The notes beneath the pieces were generated by a model. It was given only the letters and a program-made list of their open reading frames with translations. It ran no database searches and was not told the origin of the DNA. Below, one piece after another: positions 6,238 through 15,677 of a DNA stretch of 64,000 nt. The stretch comes from SAR324 cluster bacterium. GTDB lineage: Bacteria > SAR324 > NAC60-12. The translations under genes were made by a program, and so were the position numbers. Where the stretch lies: the NCBI GenBank assembly GCA_015231825.1, contig JADGAV010000017.1, positions 1 to 64,000 of the forward strand, given 5' to 3'. Within the stretch, counting starts at the first letter, position 1, and every line of letters starts with the position of its first letter.

Positions 6238-9171
6238 ATGGTAAGTAAAAAGCTTCGAAAACAACAATGGGTATTGCAAATTCTCAAATTGGGTATTATA
6301 GCCCTGTTGATTTCTGCTTGTAATAGCCAAGAGGATACTATTTCTGATGAGGAATTCGACAACTCTCCGCAAACCACCAGATTCACTTCTACAAGTATTC
6401 CGCCAACTACCGTCATAATTTCTTCAGGGACGCCAATCAGTATTTCTGATCGCAATTTTGAAAATTGCTTGCGGGCTTTTGTCCAACCTTTGCGCCCTCG
6501 AGATGGTTTATCAAACAGCCAGTCCATAACCGAGGAACTCGCTCTTCAAGTCAGTGAAATCCGCTGCTCATATTCCTCGCAATACACTGCTTCTCGTCAA
6601 ACCTCCGCAAACAATGACCAGATAACGAATCTTTCCGGAATCGAGTATTTCTCCAATGTTGGAGTGCTTGAATTGAGCGGTCATGCACTATCAAGCATAA
6701 ATTTTGACGGTTTAAATCAATTGACTGCAATCGATTTAGCGAGCAATCAGTTGGCAAGTATAGACCTAAGCCCGCTTGTTCAACTTGTTTCTCTCAATTT
6801 GGCAAACAATAAAATCTCGTCCATTGATTTGAGCACGCCAATCGGATTAACGACATTAAATTTGGCAAACAATCAACTGGATCGCATAGATATAAGCAGT
6901 CAAAGCCTACTAACTTATCTTTCTCTTGCGAATAACGAGCTCCAAAGCATCGATTTGAGCGGTTCGAGTTTGCTGGTTAAGCTCTACCTTTGGAACAATA
7001 AGCTCAGCAGCATCGACTTGAATAATCTGACCAATTTAACCAATCTAAATTTGTCCAACAACAGTCTGACGAGTTTGAACAATTTGAACAAACTTACTAA
7101 ATTGGAAGAGCTTCAAGTATGGAACAATCAATTGAGCAGTCTTGATTTAAGCAATCTAACCCTGTTGAAAAGTCTAAACTTGTCAAACAACAATCTGAAC
7201 AATCTGGACAATCTCAGCGTTCTCGGCAGTTTAAAATCCCTCAATCTTTCCAACAACGAGTTCACTGGAATAAACCTTTCCGGTCTAACAAAACTGACTC
7301 ATCTGAATGTTGCAAACAATGCCCAGCTCAGCAACCTGAACAGTTTGGCATCTCTGACTAACCTTGAGTTGTTTTTTGCAACCGGAAATTCTCTGTTGGA
7401 CTGCAATAGCTTAACTACTTCAAAGACATTGCTCAATTCCAATAACTGCGATAATTTAACTGTTTCCAGCACGACCGATACCGAGTCGGAAGAAACCACT
7501 TCAAGCAGCATTAGCACCTGGCGGACACGGAACCCGATCAGCAATAATTTTGGAGAAATCGCATACGGTAACAGTACTTTCGTGGCAATCGATGGAAGCA
7601 GGATTTTGACTTCGTCGGACGGACTGGATTGGTTTGAACGGAGTTCAGGAACCAGCAAAACTCTCAATGATGTCGGCTATGGAAATGGAGTTTTTATAAT
7701 AGCAGGAGATTCCGGAACCATTTTGGCTTCGACTAACAACGGAGTTGGATGGATTTCTACAACTTCTAGCATCAGTACTTCTCTCGCTGGAGTCAGCTAC
7801 GGAAATGGTACCTTTGTCACATTGGGATATACCAACAACATATTGACTTCGACAGACAATGGTTCTACCTGGACGACGCGCGTATCGAACGGCAGCAGCT
7901 ACGAACTGAACAAGGTCGCCTACGGCAACAATACTTTTGTTGCCGTGGGAACGACGGGCACCATTATTCGCTCCACCGATAGCGGGATTACCTGGAATGC
8001 GACAACCCACGCATCTCTGGAGCTTCAAGATATTTTTTACAACAATGGAACCTTTGTTGCGGTTGGAAACTTGGGCCTCACTCTAGCGACCACTGATGAT
8101 GGAATCAATTGGCAATCAGCGACCTCCATTACCCACCAAAACTTGAATGCTGTCACCTACGGCAAAAATAATTTTGTTGCCGTTGGAGGTTCAGACACCA
8201 TTATTGCTTCTAGTGACAACGGATTGAACTGGACCAGTCAAAGTTCTCAACTGGCCGATACGAATACGCTCAACGGAATCGATTTCGGTCTCGAAAAATT
8301 TGTTGCAGTCGGAAATTCAGGAACGAATTTATTTTCTTCTGACGCTTCTTCCTGGACCAGCAAAACAAGTAACGACTACTCATATTTACGAGCGGCTGCC
8401 TACGGAAATGGATCATTCGTCGCTGTTGGTCAAAGCGGAGCCATCCTGGCTACAACGAGCAGTTGGTATGCCTGGAAAAAAACGACGAGCGTCACCTCCA
8501 GCTCATTAAACGGAATTGTCTATGGAAGTGGAGACAGCAGTTTTGTTGCAGTTGGAAACTCCGGCGCGATTTTCACTTCAAGCGACGGCACCAGCTGGAG
8601 TACCCAAACTTCAGGTTCGACCAAAACACTCAATGATGTCGCTTATGATGCAAGCAATTTTATTGCAGTCGGTAGTGCAGGTACTATTTTGATATCTGAT
8701 AGCGGAAATTCCTGGACTGCAAAAACTTCAGGAAGCACCCATGCTCTGAATGGTGTAGCCAGCTCTAATACGACCGTCATTGTTGGTGACTCGGGAACGA
8801 TACTAAGCTCTTCAGATCTTTCTACTTGGACGGCTAGAAACTCTGGAGTAACCAACGGTCTTCACGGAGTCAGTTTTGGAAATGGAATGTTTGTCGTTGT
8901 TGGAGAAGGGGGTAAAATCCTCTCCTCTTCTGATGGAAAATCCTGGAGTGCCAGAACATCCGGGACAACGCAATTCCTTCACGATGTTCTCTATGATAAC
9001 AATATTTTTGTTGTTGTTGGGGACTCCGGCACTATTTTGACTTCGCCGAACGGGATTACCTGGACCTCGCAGACATCATATACTACGAAAGCTCTATATG
9101 GAATCACGTTCGGAAACAACTCTTTTATTGCAGTTGGAGACGCAGGCAGCATCTTACAAGCGGATAATTGA
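6238..9171 (+). CDS. Large lipoprotein: leucine-rich repeats plus 14-fold propeller repeats
   Basis: A predicted surface or periplasmic lipoprotein of 977 residues. I chose ATG 6238, not the upstream GTG at 6202, because AGGGA sits seven bases before it and the product then starts with a normal lipoprotein signal (basic MVSKKLRKQQ, hydrophobic core, LISAC with Cys28). About twelve leucine-rich repeats of roughly 21 residues (about 134-390) follow, of the L.LNLANNQL.SIDLS type. From about 427 to the end there are thirteen full repeats and one split repeat of about 40 residues, with consensus L..VAYGNGTFVAVG.SGTILTSSDG..W. These resemble YCF48/BNR-type beta-propeller blades. No enzyme motif is visible. 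Binding or adhesion is inferred only from the architecture. Confidence 0.85.
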   Translation: MVSKKLRKQQWVLQILKLGIIALLISACNSQEDTISDEEFDNSPQTTRFTSTSIPPTTVIISSGTPISISDRNFENCLRAFVQPLRPRDGLSNSQSITEELALQVSEIRCSYSSQYTASRQTSANNDQITNLSGIEYFSNVGVLELSGHALSSINFDGLNQLTAIDLASNQLASIDLSPLVQLVSLNLANNKISSIDLSTPIGLTTLNLANNQLDRIDISSQSLLTYLSLANNELQSIDLSGSSLLVKLYLWNNKLSSIDLNNLTNLTNLNLSNNSLTSLNNLNKLTKLEELQVWNNQLSSLDLSNLTLLKSLNLSNNNLNNLDNLSVLGSLKSLNLSNNEFTGINLSGLTKLTHLNVANNAQLSNLNSLASLTNLELFFATGNSLLDCNSLTTSKTLLNSNNCDNLTVSSTTDTESEETTSSSISTWRTRNPISNNFGEIAYGNSTFVAIDGSRILTSSDGLDWFERSSGTSKTLNDVGYGNGVFIIAGDSGTILASTNNGVGWISTTSSISTSLAGVSYGNGTFVTLGYTNNILTSTDNGSTWTTRVSNGSSYELNKVAYGNNTFVAVGTTGTIIRSTDSGITWNATTHASLELQDIFYNNGTFVAVGNLGLTLATTDDGINWQSATSITHQNLNAVTYGKNNFVAVGGSDTIIASSDNGLNWTSQSSQLADTNTLNGIDFGLEKFVAVGNSGTNLFSSDASSWTSKTSNDYSYLRAAAYGNGSFVAVGQSGAILATTSSWYAWKKTTSVTSSSLNGIVYGSGDSSFVAVGNSGAIFTSSDGTSWSTQTSGSTKTLNDVAYDASNFIAVGSAGTILISDSGNSWTAKTSGSTHALNGVASSNTTVIVGDSGTILSSSDLSTWTARNSGVTNGLHGVSFGNGMFVVVGEGGKILSSSDGKSWSARTSGTTQFLHDVLYDNNIFVVVGDSGTILTSPNGITWTSQTSYTTKALYGITFGNNSFIAVGDAGSILQADN

Positions 9172-9227
9172 ATTTTGCTTTTTCATGTTTTAAAATGCTA
9201 AACCAAAAATTTCCGCTTTATTAAAAA

Positions 9228-11555
9228 ATGGTTTCAGCAAATAGTTTAAAGAACAACCCCCATTCCCAAAATCTCCCCTTTCCGATCCAATTTTTCGGAC
9301 TAATTGGCATTGTCTTTTCTGTCTACTATCCCACGACCCAAGCGGGGTTTGTCTGGGACGATTTCGTGTTCGTTGTGGATGATCCCTTAATGACTGCAAC
9401 CGACGGTTTTTGGCGAATCTGGTTTGCACCAGGCTCAGGCCCGTGGAACTACTGGCCGCTGACCCGAAGCGTATTTTGGCTGCAGCGTCAACTTTGGGGG
9501 CTAAACCCTTTCGGTTACCATTTGGTCAATATCACTTTCCATCTTCTCAACTCAATCGTCCTTTATTTGGCCCTTCAACACTTTAAAGTTCGTGGTGCCT
9601 GGATCATTGGACTGTTATTCGCTATACACCCCGTTCATGTGGCATCTGTTGCCTGGGTTGTTGAATTAAAAAATACGCTTTCCGGGCTGTTTTATCTGCT
9701 TTCCATCTGGGCCTTTCTAATCTTTGATAAAAACAAAAACTGGCGTTGGTACAGTCTCTCTCTGGGCTTGTTTCTGTTCGCTCTGCTGAGTAAATCATCA
9801 ACTGTAATGCTCCCCGTGATTTTGATACTGCTTCGCACATGGTTCAAAAAACCATGGAGAAAGGAAGATTATGCCGTTCTCATTCCATTCTTTCTACTCG
9901 CATTGAGCTCAGGGCTTTTAAGTATTTTCTTTGAAAATCAGTATATCGGAGAGCAAACATCCGGATTTTCTTTGAATTTCCTGGAAAAAATTCTTGTGGC
10001 CGGCCGAGCCGCTCTTTTCTATATAGACAAATTTCTATGGCCCCATTTTTACCCGGCAACATATCCCCGGTGGGATATATCATCGGCGGATTTAAAACTT
10101 TATCTGGCTCTTTTATTCTGGATTGGAGGTGGGGGTTTTGCTATCTGGAAGCATCAAAGCTGGGGAAGACCTGTTTTCCTGGCAGTCTTCGCTTTTTGGG
10201 TTTCACTCTTTCCAGTATCAGGAATATTGAATGCGGCAGGCTTTTCGATCACCTTTGTCTGGCTGCATTTAACCTATCTTCCCAGTATTCCAATTTTCAT
10301 TTTCTTGGTTCAGAGTGGAATAAGGCTCTCCGATTCGATCCACATCAAATATCAGTTCTTTTCCCACTTGCTATTTAAAATCTCAACTGCCTTGATTCTA
10401 ATCCTGCTTGGAGTCCTCAGTCACTATCAGTCAAAAATTTTTAATAATGCAGAAACACTGTGGAGTGACACACTAAATAAAACCCAATCCTCATGGATGG
10501 CTTTTCAAAACATGGGAATCGTGTATCGAGAAAAAAACAAGGAACAGTTGGCCATTGAACATTTCAACAAAGCCATTCAAATCAACGGAAACCTAGATTT
10601 TACCTACTACAATCGCGGTAATGCTTACCTGGAGTTAAAACAATACAAACAGGCAATCCTAGACTACAGAAAAGCCATTTCACTCAATCCAAAAATGGGG
10701 CACTATTACAATAACCTCGGGATTGTTTATGACAAACTAGGTCAATATAAAAATGCGATTTACAACTACACAATGGCAATCTCTCTCAATACTAAGGAAG
10801 CAGATTTTTTCAGCAATCGAGGGCTTTCCTACGAAAAAAATCAACAATACGAAGAAGCAATTCAAGATCACACTCAGGCTATTTTTCTCGATCCAAAAAA
10901 AGCCAACTACTACAATTACCGTGGTGTTGCCTACGGGAAATTAAAGCGATCTGAAACTGCAATTAAAAATTTTACACAGGCCATCGCAATTGATCCTTCT
11001 GTTGCCGATTACTATAATAACAGAGGAGTAGATTACGAAAAATTGCGGGACTACAAATCGGCTATCCAGGATTTCAGCATAGCCATTGAGCACGACCCTA
11101 AAAATGCCAGATACTATCAAAATCGAGGTCGAATTTATAAAATTTTGCATCAATATTCGGAGGCCGTTCAAGACTTCAATCAAGCGATCAAATTCAATCC
11201 CAATGACGCAGAAATGTTTAAAAACAGGGGGATACTTTTTTCCAATCTAAAACAATATGAACAAGCAATTAAAGACTATGGCAAAGCCCTACAGATTGAC
11301 CCTAAGCATTCAATGGCATACTATAACCGTGGATTAACATTTGCAAAACTGCAACGATTTGAAAAAGCACTTCAGGACTTTAATCAAGTCCTGAAACTCA
11401 GTCCAGAAAACATTGAAGCATACAACATACGAGGATATTTTCACTGGATCTTAAAAAAGTCAACCGAGGCCTGTCTGGATTGGAAAAATGCCTGCAAACT
11501 TGGGGATTGTCAAAAATACATTCAATCACAACAAAAAAAGGACTGTTTACAATAG
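9228..11555 (+). CDS. TMTC-like membrane protein with C-terminal TPR repeats
   Basis: The N-terminal 400 or so residues hold about ten hydrophobic membrane segments. The first periplasmic loop carries FVWDDFVFVVDDP (about 42-54), the acidic DD loop expected of GT-C glycosyltransferases, and HPVHVASVAWV also matches TMTC-type proteins. From about 425 to 765 there are ten 34-residue tetratricopeptide repeats, the last degenerate. In eukaryotic TMTC proteins this architecture O-mannosylates other proteins; the bacterial homologues are largely uncharacterised, so protein glycosylation is only a family-based suggestion. The start is the ATG at 9228; no ribosome-binding site is evident. It stands between the repeat lipoprotein and tsaD. 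Confidence 0.8.
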   Translation: MVSANSLKNNPHSQNLPFPIQFFGLIGIVFSVYYPTTQAGFVWDDFVFVVDDPLMTATDGFWRIWFAPGSGPWNYWPLTRSVFWLQRQLWGLNPFGYHLVNITFHLLNSIVLYLALQHFKVRGAWIIGLLFAIHPVHVASVAWVVELKNTLSGLFYLLSIWAFLIFDKNKNWRWYSLSLGLFLFALLSKSSTVMLPVILILLRTWFKKPWRKEDYAVLIPFFLLALSSGLLSIFFENQYIGEQTSGFSLNFLEKILVAGRAALFYIDKFLWPHFYPATYPRWDISSADLKLYLALLFWIGGGGFAIWKHQSWGRPVFLAVFAFWVSLFPVSGILNAAGFSITFVWLHLTYLPSIPIFIFLVQSGIRLSDSIHIKYQFFSHLLFKISTALILILLGVLSHYQSKIFNNAETLWSDTLNKTQSSWMAFQNMGIVYREKNKEQLAIEHFNKAIQINGNLDFTYYNRGNAYLELKQYKQAILDYRKAISLNPKMGHYYNNLGIVYDKLGQYKNAIYNYTMAISLNTKEADFFSNRGLSYEKNQQYEEAIQDHTQAIFLDPKKANYYNYRGVAYGKLKRSETAIKNFTQAIAIDPSVADYYNNRGVDYEKLRDYKSAIQDFSIAIEHDPKNARYYQNRGRIYKILHQYSEAVQDFNQAIKFNPNDAEMFKNRGILFSNLKQYEQAIKDYGKALQIDPKHSMAYYNRGLTFAKLQRFEKALQDFNQVLKLSPENIEAYNIRGYFHWILKKSTEACLDWKNACKLGDCQKYIQSQQKKDCLQ

Positions 11556-11632
11556 ATCAATATCTCTCCAAACATTGACAAAAGTTTCTAAAATACAAAT
11601 TTTAATCAAAGTTTTAATTTTTGGCAATATCA

Positions 11633-12631
11633 ATGAATAAAGTCGGATTAGGAATCGATACCACATTTGACGACACTTCCATTGCTATACTCAGAGGGAA
11701 ATCAGACATTTTGGCCAATGTGACGTTGTCTCAGTACATGGATCACGAGGAATTTGGAGGAGTGGTGCCGGAAAGGGCTTCTCGCAAACATATGGAAGTG
11801 ATCAATCCCCTGATAAATGAGGCATTAAAACAGGCAGGTCTAACTTTTCAGGATTTGGACTATATCGCTGTTTCTAACTATCCAGGCCTTCTGGGATCAA
11901 TTTTAATTGGAGTCACTGTTGCAAAATCACTTTCTTATGCGCTCAAGATTCCGCTCTTGGGGGTCAATCATATCGAGGCGCACCCTTACGCAAATTTTCT
12001 AATTTACAATGAGATAACCTTTCCTATTGTTCATTTGGTAGTTGCTGGAGGACATACGCTTTTATTGCATGCCAAAAACCATTTTGATTATGAAATAATC
12101 GGAAGGAGCGTGGATGACGCTGCAGGTGAGTGTGTTGACAAGGTTGCTAAAATGTTCGGACATCCTATGCCCGGAGGGCCTGTGGTGGACCAGGCAGCCA
12201 TGAATTCCACACCTGAAAAATATCAATTCCCGCGCCCAATCATCAATCAAAACAACTACAATTTTTCGTTTAGCGGACTGAAAACGGCGATGCTTCGTTT
12301 TCGGCAGGCCCACCCCAACTTACTCCAGGAAGAAAACCTGATTCTTTCTGGTTTTTTTCAGAGCATTGTTGATGTTCTTCTACACAAAACCTTTAGCGCC
12401 GCTCACGATTTGAAATCTGACAAAATTTCGGTGTCTGGAGGTTTAGCTGCCAGCAGGAAACTACGGCTAAGCTTTGAAGAAAAAGCTAAAGAAAAAGGAA
12501 TCACGCTATTTTATCCTCCTCCGCATCTGTGCACTGATAATGCGGCAATGGTCACCTGCCTTGCGGCATACAAGTATGAGGCGGGATACATTGACAATTT
12601 AAACTTGGGAGTCTTTGCTAATCTCCGATAA
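11633..12631 (+). CDS. tsaD: tRNA N6-adenosine threonylcarbamoyltransferase
   Basis: Transfers the threonylcarbamoyl group to A37 of ANN-decoding tRNAs, together with TsaB, TsaC and TsaE (not in this window). GLGIDTTFDDTSIAI matches the ASKHA phosphate-1 motif, HIEAH gives the two metal-binding histidines, GRSVDDAAGECVDKVAKMFG is the family signature, and TDNAAM supplies the C-terminal metal-binding Asp. The ATG at 11633 gives 332 residues beginning MNKVGLG; the in-frame TTG at 11621 would add four residues and is less likely. The gene converges with the SurA-like gene 12 bases away, with no obvious terminator between. Confidence 0.95.
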   Translation: MNKVGLGIDTTFDDTSIAILRGKSDILANVTLSQYMDHEEFGGVVPERASRKHMEVINPLINEALKQAGLTFQDLDYIAVSNYPGLLGSILIGVTVAKSLSYALKIPLLGVNHIEAHPYANFLIYNEITFPIVHLVVAGGHTLLLHAKNHFDYEIIGRSVDDAAGECVDKVAKMFGHPMPGGPVVDQAAMNSTPEKYQFPRPIINQNNYNFSFSGLKTAMLRFRQAHPNLLQEENLILSGFFQSIVDVLLHKTFSAAHDLKSDKISVSGGLAASRKLRLSFEEKAKEKGITLFYPPPHLCTDNAAMVTCLAAYKYEAGYIDNLNLGVFANLR

Positions 12632-12643
12632 GACATGATGGAA

Positions 12644-13573
12644 TCAGTTGATTTTGATCTGGGCAGTTTTTCTGAGCTCCTTCAAATAGTCGTTCAGAGA
12701 TTGCTGGTGTTTTTGATTGTACACTTGATTGTAGTATTGGTTTCGTCTTTCAGGGCTAAGATTATCGCAGTCAGCTCCCCCTCTGATGCCTACGTCCAAA
12801 AGGTAGATCAGGTGAAACCCTACCTCTGTTTTTATCAATGGGCTGAGCTGTTTTTTTTTCAGTGAAAATGCGACTTCATCAATTGCAGCCAAAAGCTGCC
12901 CTTGCTGAAAGCGCCCTAGTTTTCCTCCATTGTTTTTTACATTCGGATCTTCAGAATATGTTTTCGCCAGTTGTCCAAAATCAGTTCCCTCAAGCAAAGC
13001 TTTTTTTATCAACACTGTTTTGGTTTGTGCCTCTTCTTCGGATCCACGAAAGAGAATCTGAGCAATTTCAACTTCCTTATTTTGCTGCACTGATTCTTCG
13101 CAGAAAACTTTTATTTCCGCATCAGAAACATGCACTTTGGGAGCAACCTCCAATGCAATCAAACGCTGTTTAAGAAAATCTTTGGAAACCAGTTCTTTTA
13201 GTTCATCGGGATCATAAATTTTTGTGATCTGTGGATTGTCTTTCGCCAAACGGTTGATATGCTGTTCAATCTCTGCTTCGGTCACTTCAATATTTTTTGA
13301 ACGGGCCCGATCGAGAACCAATAACTCATTTACCAAATTTTGAACTGCTGTACTTTCAAGTTCTTTCAATTGTTGATCCCTGACAATTCCAGGTGGAATA
13401 GACCGAAGTATCTGAGCACGCAAATCATCGATTGCTCCCTGTACTTCGCTATGAGTCAATATTTCACTGTTCACAACTATTTTTATATAGTCAAGCAACA
13501 GGGTTTCCCCTCTGACATAACTGTCTTTAGCAATTAGAAAGCAAATGATGAAAAAAAATATCCGGAATTTCAT
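12644..13573 (-). CDS. SurA-like periplasmic peptidyl-prolyl isomerase
   Basis: A secreted chaperone/isomerase of 309 residues. A signal peptide (about 1-22) is followed by an alpha-helical SurA-N-like segment (about 28-160), including the opening strand IKIVVNSEILTHSEV, and by one parvulin domain (about 168-265) with EIAQILFRG, FGQLAKTYSEDP, NGGKLGRFQQGQL and VGFHLIYLLD. Classical SurA has two parvulin domains, so this is a single-domain relative. Last gene of a four-gene envelope operon, six bases after the LolA-like gene. It probably assists folding of outer-membrane proteins. Confidence 0.88.
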   Translation of the reverse strand: MKFRIFFFIICFLIAKDSYVRGETLLLDYIKIVVNSEILTHSEVQGAIDDLRAQILRSIPPGIVRDQQLKELESTAVQNLVNELLVLDRARSKNIEVTEAEIEQHINRLAKDNPQITKIYDPDELKELVSKDFLKQRLIALEVAPKVHVSDAEIKVFCEESVQQNKEVEIAQILFRGSEEEAQTKTVLIKKALLEGTDFGQLAKTYSEDPNVKNNGGKLGRFQQGQLLAAIDEVAFSLKKKQLSPLIKTEVGFHLIYLLDVGIRGGADCDNLSPERRNQYYNQVYNQKHQQSLNDYLKELRKTAQIKIN

Positions 13574-13579
13574 GTCGAT

Positions 13580-14431
13580 TTATTTGGTGTAGTCAATTTG
13601 AAACGTAGCAGAACGTGCATTGGACCATTTCACTGCTTTTTGACGCAAACTGTCTAAGGGGATTTTTGCGGGACTATCAATTGATTTGATAAAGACTCGT
13701 TTAAACAAACGATCATCTAAAAAATATTCCGTATTTTTAGGGTATTGCAATTCTTTATATTCTGTCATTGTTTGAAATACAATCCGAATCAGATATTTTT
13801 TCCCATCGCCTTGGATGGTATGCTGTAATTCTTTCAAGAGAAAGCTTTCACTATCGATCAATGCAAAATGCTCAGATTGAGAGTCCCCAACTTTGTAGAG
13901 GACATTAAAATCTCTGTGATGGTGCAGCGAAATTTCTTTTCCCTGAACATAAACCTCCTGCAGTGCTTTTTCCCATTCTTCTTTTCGGTTTACTATAAAC
14001 CTGAAGTAGTGAGGAAGAATATCCATTTTTGAAAAAATCCGTTTCGATTGGCTCGCAACACTAATCACATCCCCCCCGGATTCATAGTAAAAATGCAACA
14101 GTTCACCCAGGTCATTCGAAGTTTCAACGACAAGCAGTTCACCTGCTTTCCAATAGATATTCTGCTGATATCCCAAGTGTGAAATTTTATTTGACCTCGA
14201 ACCAGGCGAACTTTCCAAATCTTTAAAAAAAGGGTCGTAAATTGATACTTCCACAGTAAGGTGGGCTTGATCCCATTTCTTGTTTTCCTGCAAAACGAAA
14301 TGCATTAAATCATCCCAACTCAGCTGATACGAAAAGCTGTTAGGGATAAAACCCAGGCAAAGAAAAATCAGGCAAATATTAATTTTTAAAATATACTTCA
14401 ATTCCAAACCATAATAGAAGAACGGTGACAA
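13580..14431 (-). CDS. Secreted protein, possibly LolA-like
   Basis: A 283-residue protein with an N-terminal hydrophobic segment (about 15-34), ending in a likely signal-peptidase site near SFS-YQ. The rest is rich in alternating beta-type segments such as NIYWKAGELLVVETSNDLGELLHFYYESGGDVISV and the later YLIRIVFQTMTEYKELQYPKN. This layout recalls the LolA/LppX family of periplasmic lipid or lipoprotein carriers, but I see no decisive motif. It sits between a metallophosphatase and a SurA-like gene with very short gaps. A cautious name is exported protein of unknown function. Confidence 0.65.
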   Translation of the reverse strand: MSPFFYYGLELKYILKINICLIFLCLGFIPNSFSYQLSWDDLMHFVLQENKKWDQAHLTVEVSIYDPFFKDLESSPGSRSNKISHLGYQQNIYWKAGELLVVETSNDLGELLHFYYESGGDVISVASQSKRIFSKMDILPHYFRFIVNRKEEWEKALQEVYVQGKEISLHHHRDFNVLYKVGDSQSEHFALIDSESFLLKELQHTIQGDGKKYLIRIVFQTMTEYKELQYPKNTEYFLDDRLFKRVFIKSIDSPAKIPLDSLRQKAVKWSNARSATFQIDYTK

Positions 14432-14443
14432 AATTTTCGCATT

Positions 14444-15613
14444 CTAGGAAGCGGTCTGTCCAAAAGTGTCAATAACATTTCCATTAAAATCGTAGACCGT
14501 GGCATTCAGCTCTTTGTCATCAATGGAGACGTGCATAAAATGATAAACAGATTTGCTGACTGCTGCTTCTGCTCCCCCTTCTAAATCACGCAGTTCTGCT
14601 CCTCCTCCTCCACTCGTGATGTATACAACTTCACTTCCTTCCTCTGATGATGTAAAATCTTGCCTGGCATTAAATCGTTCATAGGCATGAACATCTCCTC
14701 CAAATACAAATTGGACTCCATACTTTTCAGCAATTGGACCAACCTGTGAACCAATTCCCGGTTTACTGTCACGCCCAACAGCTGTCGTATATATGGAATG
14801 TTGTAGAAATATGAATTTCCAGGTGTGAGTAGAATTTCCCAACACTTCTTCTGCAAAAGGAAGTTGGGTCACATTATCATATCCAAGCAACCTGTTGGAG
14901 TTTAAGGCCACAAAAACAGCATTTCCGTAGCTAAAAGAATAAAAATCTTCAGTATCTTCATGATTGTTTGGCGGCAAAGAAAAAAATTTGTAGAAAGCTG
15001 CCGCCCCATCCACTAAATCATGATCCCCCAAGACTGGGTAAAAGGGAATTCGATGAATCAGAGAACGATAAGGTTCGAAATATTTACTGCGATACTCTGC
15101 TTCATAACCGTCATAGACCACATCGCCAGTATGAATAGCAAAAGAAGCATTATTTGCCAATGCTAGCATCTGGCTGGCGACCTTCAATTGGGGTTCAGTC
15201 CCTAATCCACTATCTCCAAAAACAATAAATGAAAATGGGTTCGTGCTATCTGAAGCAGGTGCAGTTCGGAAAGATCTCAAAGGACCTACTCGAAAACTTC
15301 CCTCCTTAACTTGATAAAAATATAAAGTATCCGGCGTTAAATCCGTAATCAGAACTTCATGAAATGAGGTAAGCGAATCCGTATTTTTATTTGCCAATGA
15401 TCCGTTTTCATTGAAAACTTCGACCGTACCAACTTTTTTTCCAGAAGATTGCCAAAGAAAAATGGCGCTTTCTGTGGTTACATTTTGAATGTAAGGGAGT
15501 ATCGGTCCCAGATTCTCCAAAGCCAATTCAGTTTCGGGTTGATCACAACCAGGCAAAAAGGGAAGCAACAAACCGCTGGAGAACCAATGAAGTATTTGAC
15601 GCCGAGAAAACAT
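14444..15613 (-). CDS. Calcineurin-like metallophosphatase lipoprotein (purple-acid-phosphatase type)
   Basis: Probably a periplasmic phosphoesterase. The ATG at 15613 is chosen because CAGGA lies five bases before it and the product opens with SRRQILHW and a lipobox LPGC (Cys23), a Tat-like lipoprotein signal. An upstream ATG at 15661 would hide this signal. A fibronectin-like N domain (about 35-118) is followed by the metallophosphoesterase motifs in order: FGDSG (132-136), HTGD, LGDHD, QHSIY and GGDVHAYER (about 305-313), giving a complete set of metal ligands. It is 389 residues long. Substrate unknown. Second gene of the envelope operon, 12 bases before the LolA-like gene. Confidence 0.88.
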   Translation of the reverse strand: MFSRRQILHWFSSGLLLPFLPGCDQPETELALENLGPILPYIQNVTTESAIFLWQSSGKKVGTVEVFNENGSLANKNTDSLTSFHEVLITDLTPDTLYFYQVKEGSFRVGPLRSFRTAPASDSTNPFSFIVFGDSGLGTEPQLKVASQMLALANNASFAIHTGDVVYDGYEAEYRSKYFEPYRSLIHRIPFYPVLGDHDLVDGAAAFYKFFSLPPNNHEDTEDFYSFSYGNAVFVALNSNRLLGYDNVTQLPFAEEVLGNSTHTWKFIFLQHSIYTTAVGRDSKPGIGSQVGPIAEKYGVQFVFGGDVHAYERFNARQDFTSSEEGSEVVYITSGGGGAELRDLEGGAEAAVSKSVYHFMHVSIDDKELNATVYDFNGNVIDTFGQTAS

Positions 15614-15677
15614 GAGAATCCTGTGAGAGGTTATAAAAAGCTGCCGAAATTTTTCCGGCACAATTCATTCCTGTGCC

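Noticed and set aside
11575..11603. Promoter for tsaD from TTGACA at 11575
   Set aside because: The -35 is perfect, but no acceptable -10 hexamer is found at 15-19 bases downstream.
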